The notes beneath the pieces are model-generated. The model was not told the DNA's origin. It worked only from the letters and a program-made list of their open reading frames with translations, and searched no databases. From Candidatus Gagatemarchaeum stordalenia (GTDB lineage Archaea; Thermoproteota; Nitrososphaeria; Nitrososphaerales; Gagatemarchaeaceae): a stretch of DNA of 37,057 nt. The position numbers and the translations under genes are program-made. Below, one piece after another: positions 7,896-15,247 of this stretch (positions are counted from its first letter, which is position 1; each line of letters begins with the position of its first letter). The stretch spans positions 1 through 37,057 of the forward strand of contig PLUF01000015.1 in NCBI GenBank assembly GCA_003164815.1, read 5' to 3'.

Positions 7896-9187
7896 TTCCT
7901 GAATCGCGACTCCGCAGACCTGTAGTGGTTGGGGAGGCCTTCGGCCTCAGCGAGCAGTTTCAGGGGAGGCAAGACCGCCTTCAGCCCCGCCTTTGTGCCC
8001 TCGACGGTCCAGTTCAGCTTGACGAAGTCGAGGACCGAGAGGCTCGACCTGACCGCGGCGTAGCCCTCCGTCGGGATCACGTGATCGGTGCCTATGCAGT
8101 AGTCGCTCGCCGCGCAGGGGGCGTACTTCCCGGAGAGCACCAGCCCGGCGTTCCTTACCCTCTCCGAGAAGGCCCCGGGGTCGTCCATCATCAGCTCAAG
8201 GTGCTCCGGCGCCAGGGCGTTCACGATCCCGGCCGCCGAGTCGCTGTTGCGGCAGACGACCGCGAAGCCCCGAGCCAGCGCTCCCTTCACGAACTCCTCC
8301 CTGTCGATGCCCGAGGATATCCTTGCCACCTCCTCCCTGACCTTCTCGGCGAGTCCGGGGTCCCAGGTGATCAGCCCGCAGAGGCTGTCCTGTCCGTGCT
8401 CCGCCTGCCCGACGAGGTCCCACGCCGCGACCCTAGGGTCCGTCGTCCGGTCGCCGACGACCACGATCTCCGTAGGTCCGGCGAAGAAGTCGATCTGAAC
8501 GTCCCTGGAGACCAGTCGCTTTGCGACCGATGCGTAGAGGCCGCCAGGCCCCACTATCTTCGAGACCCTGGGCACCGACTCGGTCCCATAGGCCAGGGCC
8601 GCGATCGACTGGGCGCCTCCGACCCTGTATACCTCGTCGACGCCGCAGAGACTGGCCGCGGCGAGGATGGCATCGTCGACCGCCCCATCCCGACTAGGCG
8701 GCGTGCACACCACTACCCTTCCGACGCCGGCGAGCCTGGCTACTCCCGCAGTCATGAGAACCGTGCTCGCGTAGGCCGCGCGCCCTCCCGGGATGTAGCA
8801 CCCGACGGAGGGCAGGCCCCTCGCGGTGGTCCGAACGACGAAACCGTCCGAGACGTAGGAGTACGAGAGACGGCGGAGGAGCTGTCCCTGGGTCTTCTTG
8901 ATGCGGTTCAGGGAGAACCTCATCGCGTCCAGCAGCCTGGCATCGACCCTTGCCCGCGCTCCGTCTATCTCTTCTCTGTCGAGCCGTATCCTCCCCCCGA
9001 TCTCGGCGTGGTCCAGCTCGAGCGTGAGCTGCCGGAGGGCAGCGTCGCCCTCGCTCCTGACCCTCGTGATTATCTTCTGCGCCCCCTCCTCGACGGAGGC
9101 CAGGTCGCGTCTCCGGCCCCTGATCCGGGCGGCCAGGCGCGCGGGGTCCTTTCCCTCGGCCCTGATCAGGGGTAGAAGCTCATTCAT
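7892..9187 (-). CDS. hisD: histidinol dehydrogenase
   Basis: HisD oxidises histidinol to histidine in two NAD-dependent steps, with zinc. The real start is ATG 9187 (MNELLPLIRAEG), overlapping the hisG TGA as ATGA; the open frame running upstream to 9499 is only hisG antisense-frame translation. Family landmarks include PGGRAAYASTVLM, the VGPGG segment, FAGPTEIVVVGD, the QAEHGQDS segment and LAPEHLEL. The 431-residue length is normal. Confidence 0.95.
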   Translation of the reverse strand: MNELLPLIRAEGKDPARLAARIRGRRRDLASVEEGAQKIITRVRSEGDAALRQLTLELDHAEIGGRIRLDREEIDGARARVDARLLDAMRFSLNRIKKTQGQLLRRLSYSYVSDGFVVRTTARGLPSVGCYIPGGRAAYASTVLMTAGVARLAGVGRVVVCTPPSRDGAVDDAILAAASLCGVDEVYRVGGAQSIAALAYGTESVPRVSKIVGPGGLYASVAKRLVSRDVQIDFFAGPTEIVVVGDRTTDPRVAAWDLVGQAEHGQDSLCGLITWDPGLAEKVREEVARISSGIDREEFVKGALARGFAVVCRNSDSAAGIVNALAPEHLELMMDDPGAFSERVRNAGLVLSGKYAPCAASDYCIGTDHVIPTEGYAAVRSSLSVLDFVKLNWTVEGTKAGLKAVLPPLKLLAEAEGLPNHYRSAESRFRK

Positions 9188-10155
9188 TTCTCGCCGTTCT
9201 CTCCCGCGAACTCCTCGAGAGAGAGGATCTGTTGCGGTTCGTGGACGACCAGGCCCTGTGTCAGCTTCCTCAGCGTGGGGAGCATCTTGAGAAGGTCGCT
9301 CCTTCCGATCACGGTGTTCACGGCGAACCAGCCCTTCTCGGAGAGCGGACTGATGGTGGGCCTCTTCAGCGACGGGAGCTGCGAGAGGAGCTTCTGCAGG
9401 TTCTCCTCCTTCACGTTGACGAAGATGTGGAGCTTCTTCTGGGCCTCCACGACGCCCCTGAGCATCACCTTGAGGTCGAAGATCTTCTCCCTCTTCCACC
9501 GGTCCTTCAGGGCAGACTTGTTCGTGATGAGGTGGGCGGTCGAGACCATTATCGTCTCCGCCTGCCTGAGGTTGTTCTGCTCCAGTGTCGTCCCAGTCTC
9601 CGTGACGTCCACTATGAGGTCAGCGATCTCCGGAGGCTTCGCCTCTGTCGCGCCGAAGGAGAGGTAGACGCTCGCCTTCGGGTTGTCCCCCTTCCTCCAC
9701 CACGGGGTGATGATCATGGGCTCCTTGTTCCCGAAGAGCTTCTTGTAGATGGGTATCGACTTGAGGTACTCCGCGGTTATGTTGAGGTACTCTGCCGAGA
9801 CGCGGACCGATCTGCCGTTCTTCCAGTAGTCCTCCAGCAGCTCGCTCGACTTCTCGTAGGGCGCGGACTTTGGGAACGCCGTCACGATCTTCACCTTCCC
9901 GTACTCCAGATCCAGGACCTTCTCGACGTTGGCGCCCGTCTCGCGTATCCAGTCTATGCCCGTGATGCCCACGTCCTGGACACCGTCCGCCACGTAAACG
10001 GGGATCTCCTGAGGTCTCAGGATCCTGAGCTCTATCTCGGGGTCGCTGAAGTAGGGCCTGTAGGTCCTGTCCTGGCCGGAGATCTTGTAGTATGATCTCT
10101 GGAAGATCTCGAAGGTGGCCTTCTCAAGAGAGCCCTTCGGGAGGGCTAGTTTCAG
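9184..10155 (-). CDS. hisG: ATP phosphoribosyltransferase, probable CTG start
   Basis: HisG condenses ATP and PRPP in the first committed step of histidine synthesis. Coding similarity extends well upstream of the first GTG (9993): the frame continues through ALPKGSLEKATFEIF and RPYFSDPEIELRILRPQEI to a TAG at 10169-10167. The only plausible initiation codon in that interval is CTG at 10155, giving L-K-L-A-L-P-K-G, matching the usual HisG N-terminus. The PRPP-binding segment VTETGTTLEQNNL is visible and the C-terminal regulatory region is present, so this is the long, self-sufficient form of about 323 residues. Feedback inhibition by histidine is therefore likely. It is the first gene of the his operon. 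Confidence 0.9.
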   Translation of the reverse strand: MKLALPKGSLEKATFEIFQRSYYKISGQDRTYRPYFSDPEIELRILRPQEIPVYVADGVQDVGITGIDWIRETGANVEKVLDLEYGKVKIVTAFPKSAPYEKSSELLEDYWKNGRSVRVSAEYLNITAEYLKSIPIYKKLFGNKEPMIITPWWRKGDNPKASVYLSFGATEAKPPEIADLIVDVTETGTTLEQNNLRQAETIMVSTAHLITNKSALKDRWKREKIFDLKVMLRGVVEAQKKLHIFVNVKEENLQKLLSQLPSLKRPTISPLSEKGWFAVNTVIGRSDLLKMLPTLRKLTQGLVVHEPQQILSLEEFAGENGEK

Positions 10156-10242
10156 CTGCTCAGCCGTTTCCTACACCTCTCGTAGTTGACATACGCGCAA
10201 GACGTGGAATGCCGCAATTACGGGCTGATAATCCTCTGATCC

Positions 10243-10305
10243 TTAGCAGACAGTCAACGCAAACGATGAACCGAACCAGCTCCCATGAAGTTGATCCCCT
10301 CTCAT
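10243..10305 (-). CDS. possible 20-codon leader ORF upstream of hisG
   Basis: Minus-strand ATG at 10305 opens 20 codons and stops at TAA 10245-10243, about 88 nt before hisG. A strong AT-rich box (10341-10348) lies 36-43 nt upstream. The peptide has one His only, so it is not a classic his attenuator. It may be chance; no homologue is recognised. Confidence 0.2.
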   Translation of the reverse strand: MRGDQLHGSWFGSSFALTVC

Positions 10306-10340
10306 TCGCGCCACTCGATATTGTCGGCACCCGAATTCTA

Positions 10341-10348
10341 TTTAAATA
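10341..10348. promoter_or_regulatory. AT-rich box A candidate between hisG and tRNA-Val
   Basis: TTTAAATA lies in an AT-rich block at about 10335-10352 and is the strongest TATA-like element in the 270-nt region between hisG and tRNA-Val. On the minus strand it could drive the his operon with a leader of roughly 160 nt. The tRNA has a better-placed box of its own. Confidence 0.4.
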
Positions 10349-10395
10349 TTTTCCAGATGTTTCGCGTGTACCGCGACTCCTCAGTCGATTCCAAT

Positions 10396-10403
10396 GCTTA
10401 TTA
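10396..10403 (+). promoter_or_regulatory. box A for tRNA-Val
   Basis: GCTTATTA starts 31 nt before the first tRNA base, appropriate for an archaeal tRNA promoter. Confidence 0.45.
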
Positions 10404-10426
10404 CCAGTCCCAACCAGGACGCGTTT

Positions 10427-10517
10427 GGGCCGGTGGTCTAGCTCGGTTATGACGTCGCTCTTACACAGCGAAAGTGGAAAACCGCCAAAGTCGAGTGTTC
10501 AAATCACTCCCGGCCCA
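10427..10517 (+). tRNA. tRNA-Val (anticodon UAC) with ~16 extra nt in the variable region
   Basis: The acceptor stem GGGCCGG pairs with CCGGCCC at 10510-10516, and A10517 is the discriminator. The D arm GTC...GAC, anticodon stem TCGCT/AGCGA with loop CTTACAC (anticodon 10462-10464) and T stem GAGTG/CACTC are all intact. The variable region is 21 nt (10472-10492) instead of the 5 nt normal for valine. It begins AAGT and ends AAGTC, so removing 16 nt leaves a normal AAGTC variable loop. The extra segment can form TGG/CCA with AAG on both sides. A small non-canonical intron is the best explanation. CCA is not encoded. Confidence 0.9.
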
Positions 10518-10548
10518 CCTCAGTCCAAACTCATCGTTCAACTAACTT

Positions 10549-11475
10549 ATGAAGCGAGGTGGGATGTCCACCGGCTCAGCGCCTATGAGCACGAAGAGAA
10601 GCATGGTCACCTACGCCCTGCCATACGTGCTCGTGGCGAGCCTCCAGTACCAGTTCGCCAAGGACGGCCTGCAGTACGTCAACCCGCTCGTCTTCATGGG
10701 CATCCGCTATCTCATAGCCTCGACGATCTGCTTCGCGATAGCCAAGAACTTCAGGCCAATCCTGAACAGGGACACGCTCCTGCTCGGCGGCTTCGCCTTC
10801 CTGAGCAGCGCGTTCTGGGCCCTCGGCCTCCAGTACGTCTCCGCCGGTCAGTCTGCGGTCCTGAGCTACACCATGCCGCTCTTCGCGATCCCCCTCGCCG
10901 TGCTGTTGCTGAGGGAGGGCACCAGCAGGTTCGGAGCGTTCGGCGCGCTCATCGGGTTCGCCGGGGTCGCGACCTACGGCCTCGCGCTCTCCGACGTCGG
11001 TGGATCGACGACCGGGATAGTCTTCAGCGTGATCAACGCGTTCTTCTGGGGTCTCTACACCGTCTACTACAGGAAGCTGAGGAACCAGGATCCTGTCCGG
11101 ACCGTGGCTACACAGTTCTTCATCGGGGGGCTGCTCTTCCTTCCCTTCTTCCCCTTCGTCTTCTACCTCAACCCCACGCCTGGGTTCTTCATAGACCTCG
11201 GCTACGTCTCGGTGATCGGCGGCGCGATTACCCTCCTGCTCTGGAACGCTATGGCGAGGATGGAGTCGATAGGCAGCGTCACGACGCTGGCATTCGCGGT
11301 CCCGGCTACCTCGGTGGTAATCCAGGCCATCGTGACGGGGGAGCTACCGACCCCGGTAGAGATTCTCGGCGTCGCCATCATGTTCGCCGGTATCTACATC
11401 TCCCGCCTCCGGTCCGGGAAGGTCCTGGTGGCACCGGACGCGGCAGAGCCGGTCGTCCTTGAGGACGCACCTTGA
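10549..11475 (+). CDS. DMT-superfamily (EamA) transporter
   Basis: This is a predicted multi-pass inner (cytoplasmic) membrane permease of about 308 residues with some ten hydrophobic segments arranged as two EamA repeats of about five each. The repeats end in LRFxG-like positions and the typical small-residue motifs (GYALSY-like region at QSAVLSYTMPLFAIPLAVLL) are visible. DMT members export metabolites or amino acids; the substrate cannot be read here. ATG 10549 is used; an ATG at 10564 preceded too closely by GAGGTGG is an alternative. The next gene starts beyond its stop. Confidence 0.8.
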   Translation: MKRGGMSTGSAPMSTKRSMVTYALPYVLVASLQYQFAKDGLQYVNPLVFMGIRYLIASTICFAIAKNFRPILNRDTLLLGGFAFLSSAFWALGLQYVSAGQSAVLSYTMPLFAIPLAVLLLREGTSRFGAFGALIGFAGVATYGLALSDVGGSTTGIVFSVINAFFWGLYTVYYRKLRNQDPVRTVATQFFIGGLLFLPFFPFVFYLNPTPGFFIDLGYVSVIGGAITLLLWNAMARMESIGSVTTLAFAVPATSVVIQAIVTGELPTPVEILGVAIMFAGIYISRLRSGKVLVAPDAAEPVVLEDAP

Positions 11476-11479
11476 ATGC

Positions 11480-11486
11480 TTTTTAG
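11480..11486 (+). promoter_or_regulatory. box A for phosphoribosyltransferase gene
   Basis: TTTTTAG begins 30 nt before the TTG at 11510, implying a leaderless message and supporting that start over the more upstream open frame. Confidence 0.5.
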
Positions 11487-11509
11487 AGGGTCGAGGCGGA
11501 GCAGGCCAG

Positions 11510-12037
11510 TTGCCAAAGCTGCGTTATCTGAGTTGGGCCCAGTACGGCGAACTCGTGACCAAGCTGGCGGACTCCGTGAACGCGAGCGGCGAGAGGTTTG
11601 ACCTCGTCGTCGGGATCGCCCGGGGCGGCATCCCGGTCGCCATGGTCGTATCTGACAGGCTTGGCAGCAAGATCGATTTCCTCAACGTAAAGTCCTACAC
11701 CGACGTCGGGGAGCGCGTCAAGCCGAAGATCCTCACCACCATCATCGAGAACATCTCGGGGAAGAGGGTGCTTGTCGTCGACGACCTCGTGGACGGCGGG
11801 GAGACGATGGAGACGGTGACGCAGTACCTCAGCGCGGAGAAGCCGCGTGCCCTGAGGACCGCCGTCCTCTTCACAAAGCCGTGGAGCGCCTTCGTCCCGG
11901 ACTTCTCCCTCCAGACCGTCGACACCTGGGTCGTCTTCCCCTACGAGCGCGGAGAGGTCAGGCGCTCGAGGACGCAGAAAAGGCAGAGGGAGCTCTTCCC
12001 TGAGCCCAGGCCAAAGCAATCTCCCGATGCGCGCTGA
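11510..12037 (+). CDS. purine phosphoribosyltransferase-like protein
   Basis: The PRPP-binding signature VLVVDDLVDGGETM places it in the type I phosphoribosyltransferase family, with a second typical segment GIARGGIPVAMVV. Such archaeal proteins (COG2236-like) are usually assigned to purine base salvage (xanthine, guanine or hypoxanthine). The open frame reaches back to 11459 inside the transporter gene. I prefer TTG 11510 because of the box A 30 nt upstream, giving 175 residues beginning M-P-K-L-R-Y. The C-terminal 25 residues are basic and probably disordered. Confidence 0.8.
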   Translation: MPKLRYLSWAQYGELVTKLADSVNASGERFDLVVGIARGGIPVAMVVSDRLGSKIDFLNVKSYTDVGERVKPKILTTIIENISGKRVLVVDDLVDGGETMETVTQYLSAEKPRALRTAVLFTKPWSAFVPDFSLQTVDTWVVFPYERGEVRRSRTQKRQRELFPEPRPKQSPDAR

Positions 12038-12110
12038 GGGCTGCGTCGTGATCTCCCGCCACAGTTTAGGCTAGTCGAAGCATGTTAGATTACGGTGCGC
12101 TACAAGGCTT

Positions 12111-12116
12111 TTAAGC
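12111..12116 (+). promoter_or_regulatory. box A for the DtxR/MntR-type regulator
   Basis: TTTAAG begins 28 nt before ATG 12139, so the mRNA is probably leaderless. The region 12038-12110 before it shows nothing else. Confidence 0.55.
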
Positions 12117-12138
12117 CGGCCGGCCCGGGAATCCCAGA

Positions 12139-12573
12139 ATGCCGAGGGGAGCGAGCAAGAAGCAGGAGACGCCCCGTGCGGAAGACTACCTCGAGGCTGT
12201 CTACCACCTCCTCGAGGACAAGGGCTACGCGAACACCGTAGACGTCTCGGAGAGGCTGGAGGTAAAGCCCCCGACCGTCTCGAACATGGTCGCCAAGCTG
12301 GCGGCCCGCGGCTACCTCCTTCACCAGCCCTACCGCGGGATGAGCCTCACCGAGTCCGGCGAGAAGATTGCTCGGTCCGTCATCCGCCGACACGAGATCA
12401 TCTCCGAGTTCCTCTCCATGATCGGAGTCGAGGGCGGCGTCGCCTACGAGGACACGGAAGGGATCGAGCACCACGTGCAGCCTACGACAATCTACCGCAT
12501 CGAGCGGCTCGTGGAGTTCCTCCGAAGGAATCCCTCCCATCTGGCGGAGATCAAGAAGTACGTATCAAAGTGA
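12139..12573 (+). CDS. metal-dependent transcriptional regulator (MntR/DtxR family)
   Basis: This DNA-binding repressor probably senses Mn or Fe and controls metal uptake. The winged helix is at about residues 14-75 (VDVSERLEVKPPTVSNMVAKL recognition region). The six metal ligands of MntR have counterparts: D16, E19, H85, E107, E110 and H111. The protein (144 residues) ends after the dimerisation domain and lacks the SH3-like domain of DtxR, as in MntR. No metal transporter gene lies next to it, so its targets are elsewhere. It ends tail-to-tail with the Nudix gene. Confidence 0.87.
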   Translation: MPRGASKKQETPRAEDYLEAVYHLLEDKGYANTVDVSERLEVKPPTVSNMVAKLAARGYLLHQPYRGMSLTESGEKIARSVIRRHEIISEFLSMIGVEGGVAYEDTEGIEHHVQPTTIYRIERLVEFLRRNPSHLAEIKKYVSK

Positions 12574-12574
12574 G

Positions 12575-13159
12575 CTAGCTGGGTTCATCTCCGATCGAAC
12601 CCGCGAGCGAGGACAAGATTCGCTCGGTCAGGCCCCAGACAACGTACCCTCGAAGATTGAATGAAGGGAAGGTCATCCTCTCTTCTCCGCGTACCAGAGT
12701 GAAGGTGGCGCGGCTCTCCCGCCCGAGGAGCTCAACTAGGGGGACCCAGAGATGCGACGAGACCTCGCTGTTGGCCCTTATCGAGACTGCCCCGGTGAGG
12801 AGGAAGACGCTCGGAACCACCCAGATGTTCCCCCTCCTTGCCTGAAACTGGTGCATGTATCCAAGAAAACGGGCGTTTGCTGCGAGGTCGACGCCGACCT
12901 CCTCCAGCGCCTCTCTTGCCGCAGCATCCCTGAAGCTTCCATCCGGGGCCTCCACTCGGCCGCCGGGGAAGGCGGCATCGCCCGACCAAGGGTCTCCCTC
13001 CCTGACCGCACGTCTGATTAGCAGCACCTCCTCGCCGAAGAGGGCGGTCCTGATAATCACGGCAACGGCCGCGGTCTTGGATTCTACCCTCCCGATTGGC
13101 TCGTCCTGCCTCAGGCCCTCGGCTATTGCGCCGACTCGCGTCCCTGAAGAATGCGCCAA
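12575..13159 (-). CDS. Nudix hydrolase
   Basis: The Nudix box is clear: GG-R-V-E-A..., with REALEEVG as the catalytic helix (positions about 64-86). Family members hydrolyse nucleoside diphosphate linkages; the overall length (194) and the GGRVEAPDGS insertion resemble CoA pyrophosphatase or ADP-ribose type enzymes, but the substrate is uncertain. It starts at TTG 13159, 26 nt after the box A shared with thioredoxin. It converges with the metal regulator with 1 nt between the stop codons. Confidence 0.87.
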   Translation of the reverse strand: MAHSSGTRVGAIAEGLRQDEPIGRVESKTAAVAVIIRTALFGEEVLLIRRAVREGDPWSGDAAFPGGRVEAPDGSFRDAAAREALEEVGVDLAANARFLGYMHQFQARRGNIWVVPSVFLLTGAVSIRANSEVSSHLWVPLVELLGRESRATFTLVRGEERMTFPSFNLRGYVVWGLTERILSSLAGSIGDEPS

Positions 13160-13179
13160 CGGATCGTCAACCCGAGAAT

Positions 13180-13188
13180 CTTAAAATA
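13180..13188. promoter_or_regulatory. box A shared by divergent Nudix and thioredoxin genes
   Basis: CTTAAAATA on plus reads TATTTTAAG on minus. It is 26 nt from the Nudix TTG and about 33 nt from the thioredoxin TTG. No other AT-rich element lies between the two starts, so one site seems to serve both directions. Confidence 0.5.
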
Positions 13189-13213
13189 CGTCTTTCAGCT
13201 CGACATAAAGATA

Positions 13214-13627
13214 TTGTCTGATCCTGAACTTGCAAACATTCTAAACGAAAAGGCGAAGAGGATGACCCTGGAAGCCGCCACGAAGCACGAGCCGATAGTC
13301 ACGCTCACAACCTCCGACTTCGACAAGTACGTCAACGACGGGCGCCCGGTCTTCGTCGACTTTTGGGCCGTGTGGTGCCCGCCCTGCAGGGCGATGGAGC
13401 CGGTCGTTGAGCGCCTCGCTGCCAAGTACTCCGGGAAGGTTCTCTTTGGGAAGCTGAATACCGACGAACAGTCGGAGATTGCGACCAGGTACGAGATACT
13501 GTCGATACCGACCTTCATGGTCTTCAAGAACGGCCAGCCCGTCGATGCCACGATCGGAGCCGTCGGGGAGGTGGCGCTGGACCGGCTGATCCAGAAGTCG
13601 CTCAACGGTTCGAGCGCGTACCGGTAG
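13214..13627 (+). CDS. thioredoxin
   Basis: This is a small cytoplasmic thiol-disulfide protein with active site WCPPC (C55 and C58 from the preferred start). The cis-proline segment is SIPTFMVF. The WCPPC motif, instead of WCGPC, raises the possibility of a more oxidising or specialised role. The frame opens to 13151, but the shared box A at 13180 would transcribe from near 13210, so TTG 13214 is preferred (137 residues). An N-terminal extension of about 25 residues precedes the fold. It has no signal peptide. Confidence 0.87.
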   Translation: MSDPELANILNEKAKRMTLEAATKHEPIVTLTTSDFDKYVNDGRPVFVDFWAVWCPPCRAMEPVVERLAAKYSGKVLFGKLNTDEQSEIATRYEILSIPTFMVFKNGQPVDATIGAVGEVALDRLIQKSLNGSSAYR

Positions 13628-13629
13628 GT

Positions 13630-14382
13630 TCAGACGCGGGTCCCGTCCAGCAGGAAGATGTCGGCGCCGGCGACATCGACCGTTCCCGACGATAGCACCG
13701 GTCCGAAGTCGAATCCGCCCTTGGCGTTGATCGCCTGGCCGCCGACCAGGTTGTTGAACGGCGGCATGACCATGAGCTCCCCCACCTCTCCCGTGCCGCC
13801 CTCGTAGCCTGCCTTGCTCAGGAGCTTCTCGACGTCGTACTTCGCGAAGAGCCAGACCGCCTCCTTGCTCCGCGCCCCGAACCTGTCCCTCATCTCGTAC
13901 CTGAAGTGGGAGTGCCCCATCACTATCCTGCCGCACGATATCACCTCGCGTGACGGCCAGGAGTGGCCGTGGGTCACCCCGACCCGCTCGTCCGTCCCGA
14001 TTATCATCCCGTCCGAAGGGTGGACCTTCACCCTGCTCGGGATGAGCGACCTTATCCCACCGTCGTGGTTTCCAGGGACCACCTCGACCGACGCGAAGAC
14101 GTCGAGTAGCGTCTCGAAGAACCACGGCAGGACGTTCCAGTCGATGTCCTCGACCTTGCCTATGGAGTGCTTCACGTCGCCCAGGACGATGATCCTGTTC
14201 GCCCTGTATCTCTCCGCAATGACGTTTATCCTGTCGAGGATCTTCGTGGAGTAGGACGTTATCCTGAAGCCCTTCTTGGCCATCTCCTTCTCGAGGCCGA
14301 GGTGGAGGTCGGAGATCAGCAGGGTGCACTCCTCCTGCTCCTTGAAGATGAGCGCAGCCTCTCCTGGAACCACCTTCAGCAA
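13630..14382 (-). CDS. calcineurin-like phosphoesterase, COG1407/PdeM type
   Basis: The metallophosphoesterase motifs are in order: SDLHLG (about 24-29), LGDVKHS, PGNHDG, a later THGH and GHSH. This subgroup (COG1407, the ligase-associated PdeM type in bacteria) is typically linked to Lhr-type helicases, and such a helicase lies about 10 kb away in this window. It starts at TTG 14382, 26-33 nt after a TAATTAG box (about 14409-14415). It is 250 residues, far shorter than Mre11, so it should not be read as a Mre11 homologue. It converges with thioredoxin and lies downstream of an unrecognised gene that diverges from the SMC operon. Confidence 0.8.
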   Translation of the reverse strand: MLKVVPGEAALIFKEQEECTLLISDLHLGLEKEMAKKGFRITSYSTKILDRINVIAERYRANRIIVLGDVKHSIGKVEDIDWNVLPWFFETLLDVFASVEVVPGNHDGGIRSLIPSRVKVHPSDGMIIGTDERVGVTHGHSWPSREVISCGRIVMGHSHFRYEMRDRFGARSKEAVWLFAKYDVEKLLSKAGYEGGTGEVGELMVMPPFNNLVGGQAINAKGGFDFGPVLSSGTVDVAGADIFLLDGTRV

Positions 14383-14464
14383 GGTCTCCGGCGGCTCGGG
14401 CGAGGAGCCTAATTACGCTAGCTGATTGGACGCGGACCGGACGGAAGGCTCCGACACCGCGGCC

Positions 14465-15148
14465 TCACTTGAGCAGCGGGAGGATCTCTGACTTCACGTA
14501 GGTCTTGAACTCGGGCATGTCGGCCCTGCTGAAGCAGGTCACGACGGCGTTCCGAGTGACCCCGACGACATAGCCGAACTTCCTCGACTTCATGACGGCG
14601 TACCAGATCTGGCCGTGCTCGAGGTAGTCGTTGTAGAGCGTCGTCGTGCCCAGCGCCTCCCCGTAGAGCGAGAGCTTGGAGATGTTCGGCAGGTCCACCG
14701 AGTCGAAGAAGAGGATCTTCGTGTTCTCGAAGTTCTCCTCGTGGAACCTCTTCAGGACCTCCGGAGGGATCCTCGCCTCCACAATCTGACCGAGGCTCAT
14801 GAAGAGGGCCTTGCTCATCTCGTTGGCTACGTTGTTCGCCCGGCTCTTCTTGTCGAATATGGTCAGGTAGAGGTTCTCGCCGAAGAGGTTGAAGGTGAAT
14901 GGCGCCTCGAACGTCCTGGTGATGGGGATGGAGCTCCCTCTCTGGTTCACCAGGAAGACCGTGTCATAGGAGAACGTCCCTTCAAGCGTGTCCTTCGAGA
15001 TGCTGATGTCTGATATCTCCGAGAGCAGTTTGAAGCTCTTTTCCTCGACGCTCATCTCCTGCTCGAGCCTGAAGTTCTTCAGCTTCGTCGCGAGCAGGGG
15101 GAGGTTCCTCTCTTCCTTTACCACAAACAGCTTCGCCGCTAAGACCAA
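14465..15148 (-). CDS. protein of unknown function divergent from the SMC operon
   Basis: I do not recognise this 227-residue protein. It has no signal peptide, no transmembrane helix and no metal or nucleotide motif. The N-terminal 50 residues are charged and probably helical, the middle is rich in beta-type sequence (TFSYDTVFLVN, SIPITRTFEAPF), and the C-terminus is alpha/beta. A minus-strand CTTTTAC box (about 15174-15180) lies 26-32 nt before TTG 15148, so the message is probably leaderless. It shares a 99-nt intergenic region with the divergent SMC-like gene. A regulatory or accessory role for that complex is possible but only suggested by position. Confidence 0.7.
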   Translation of the reverse strand: MVLAAKLFVVKEERNLPLLATKLKNFRLEQEMSVEEKSFKLLSEISDISISKDTLEGTFSYDTVFLVNQRGSSIPITRTFEAPFTFNLFGENLYLTIFDKKSRANNVANEMSKALFMSLGQIVEARIPPEVLKRFHEENFENTKILFFDSVDLPNISKLSLYGEALGTTTLYNDYLEHGQIWYAVMKSRKFGYVVGVTRNAVVTCFSRADMPEFKTYVKSEILPLLK

Positions 15149-15214
15149 GACGCAGGGAGGCCGGACCTCTATGGTAAAAGCTAATCGAGATTTTCGACCG
15201 ACTACACCGCAGTC

Positions 15215-15222
15215 CTAAAATA
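15215..15222 (+). promoter_or_regulatory. box A of the SMC-like operon
   Basis: CTAAAATA lies 26-33 nt before TTG 15248; a second AT-rich block TACCTAAACG follows directly. The operon message is therefore probably leaderless at its first gene. Confidence 0.5.
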
Positions 15223-15247
15223 CCTAAACGGTTCGCCTTTCCGACCC

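Noticed and set aside
7925-9175. Long plus-strand open frame opposite hisD
   Set aside because: It is antisense to hisD, a conserved gene, and reads as low-complexity Arg/Gly/Pro-rich sequence.
9188-9499. Upstream extension of hisD
   Set aside because: The extension lies in the out-of-frame part of hisG. The ATG at 9187 with the ATGA overlap gives the normal HisD length.
10472-10492. Class II long variable arm in the valine tRNA
   Set aside because: Only Leu and Ser tRNAs normally carry long arms in archaea. The anticodon and the rest of the molecule are plainly valine, and the direct repeat fits an insertion or intron better.
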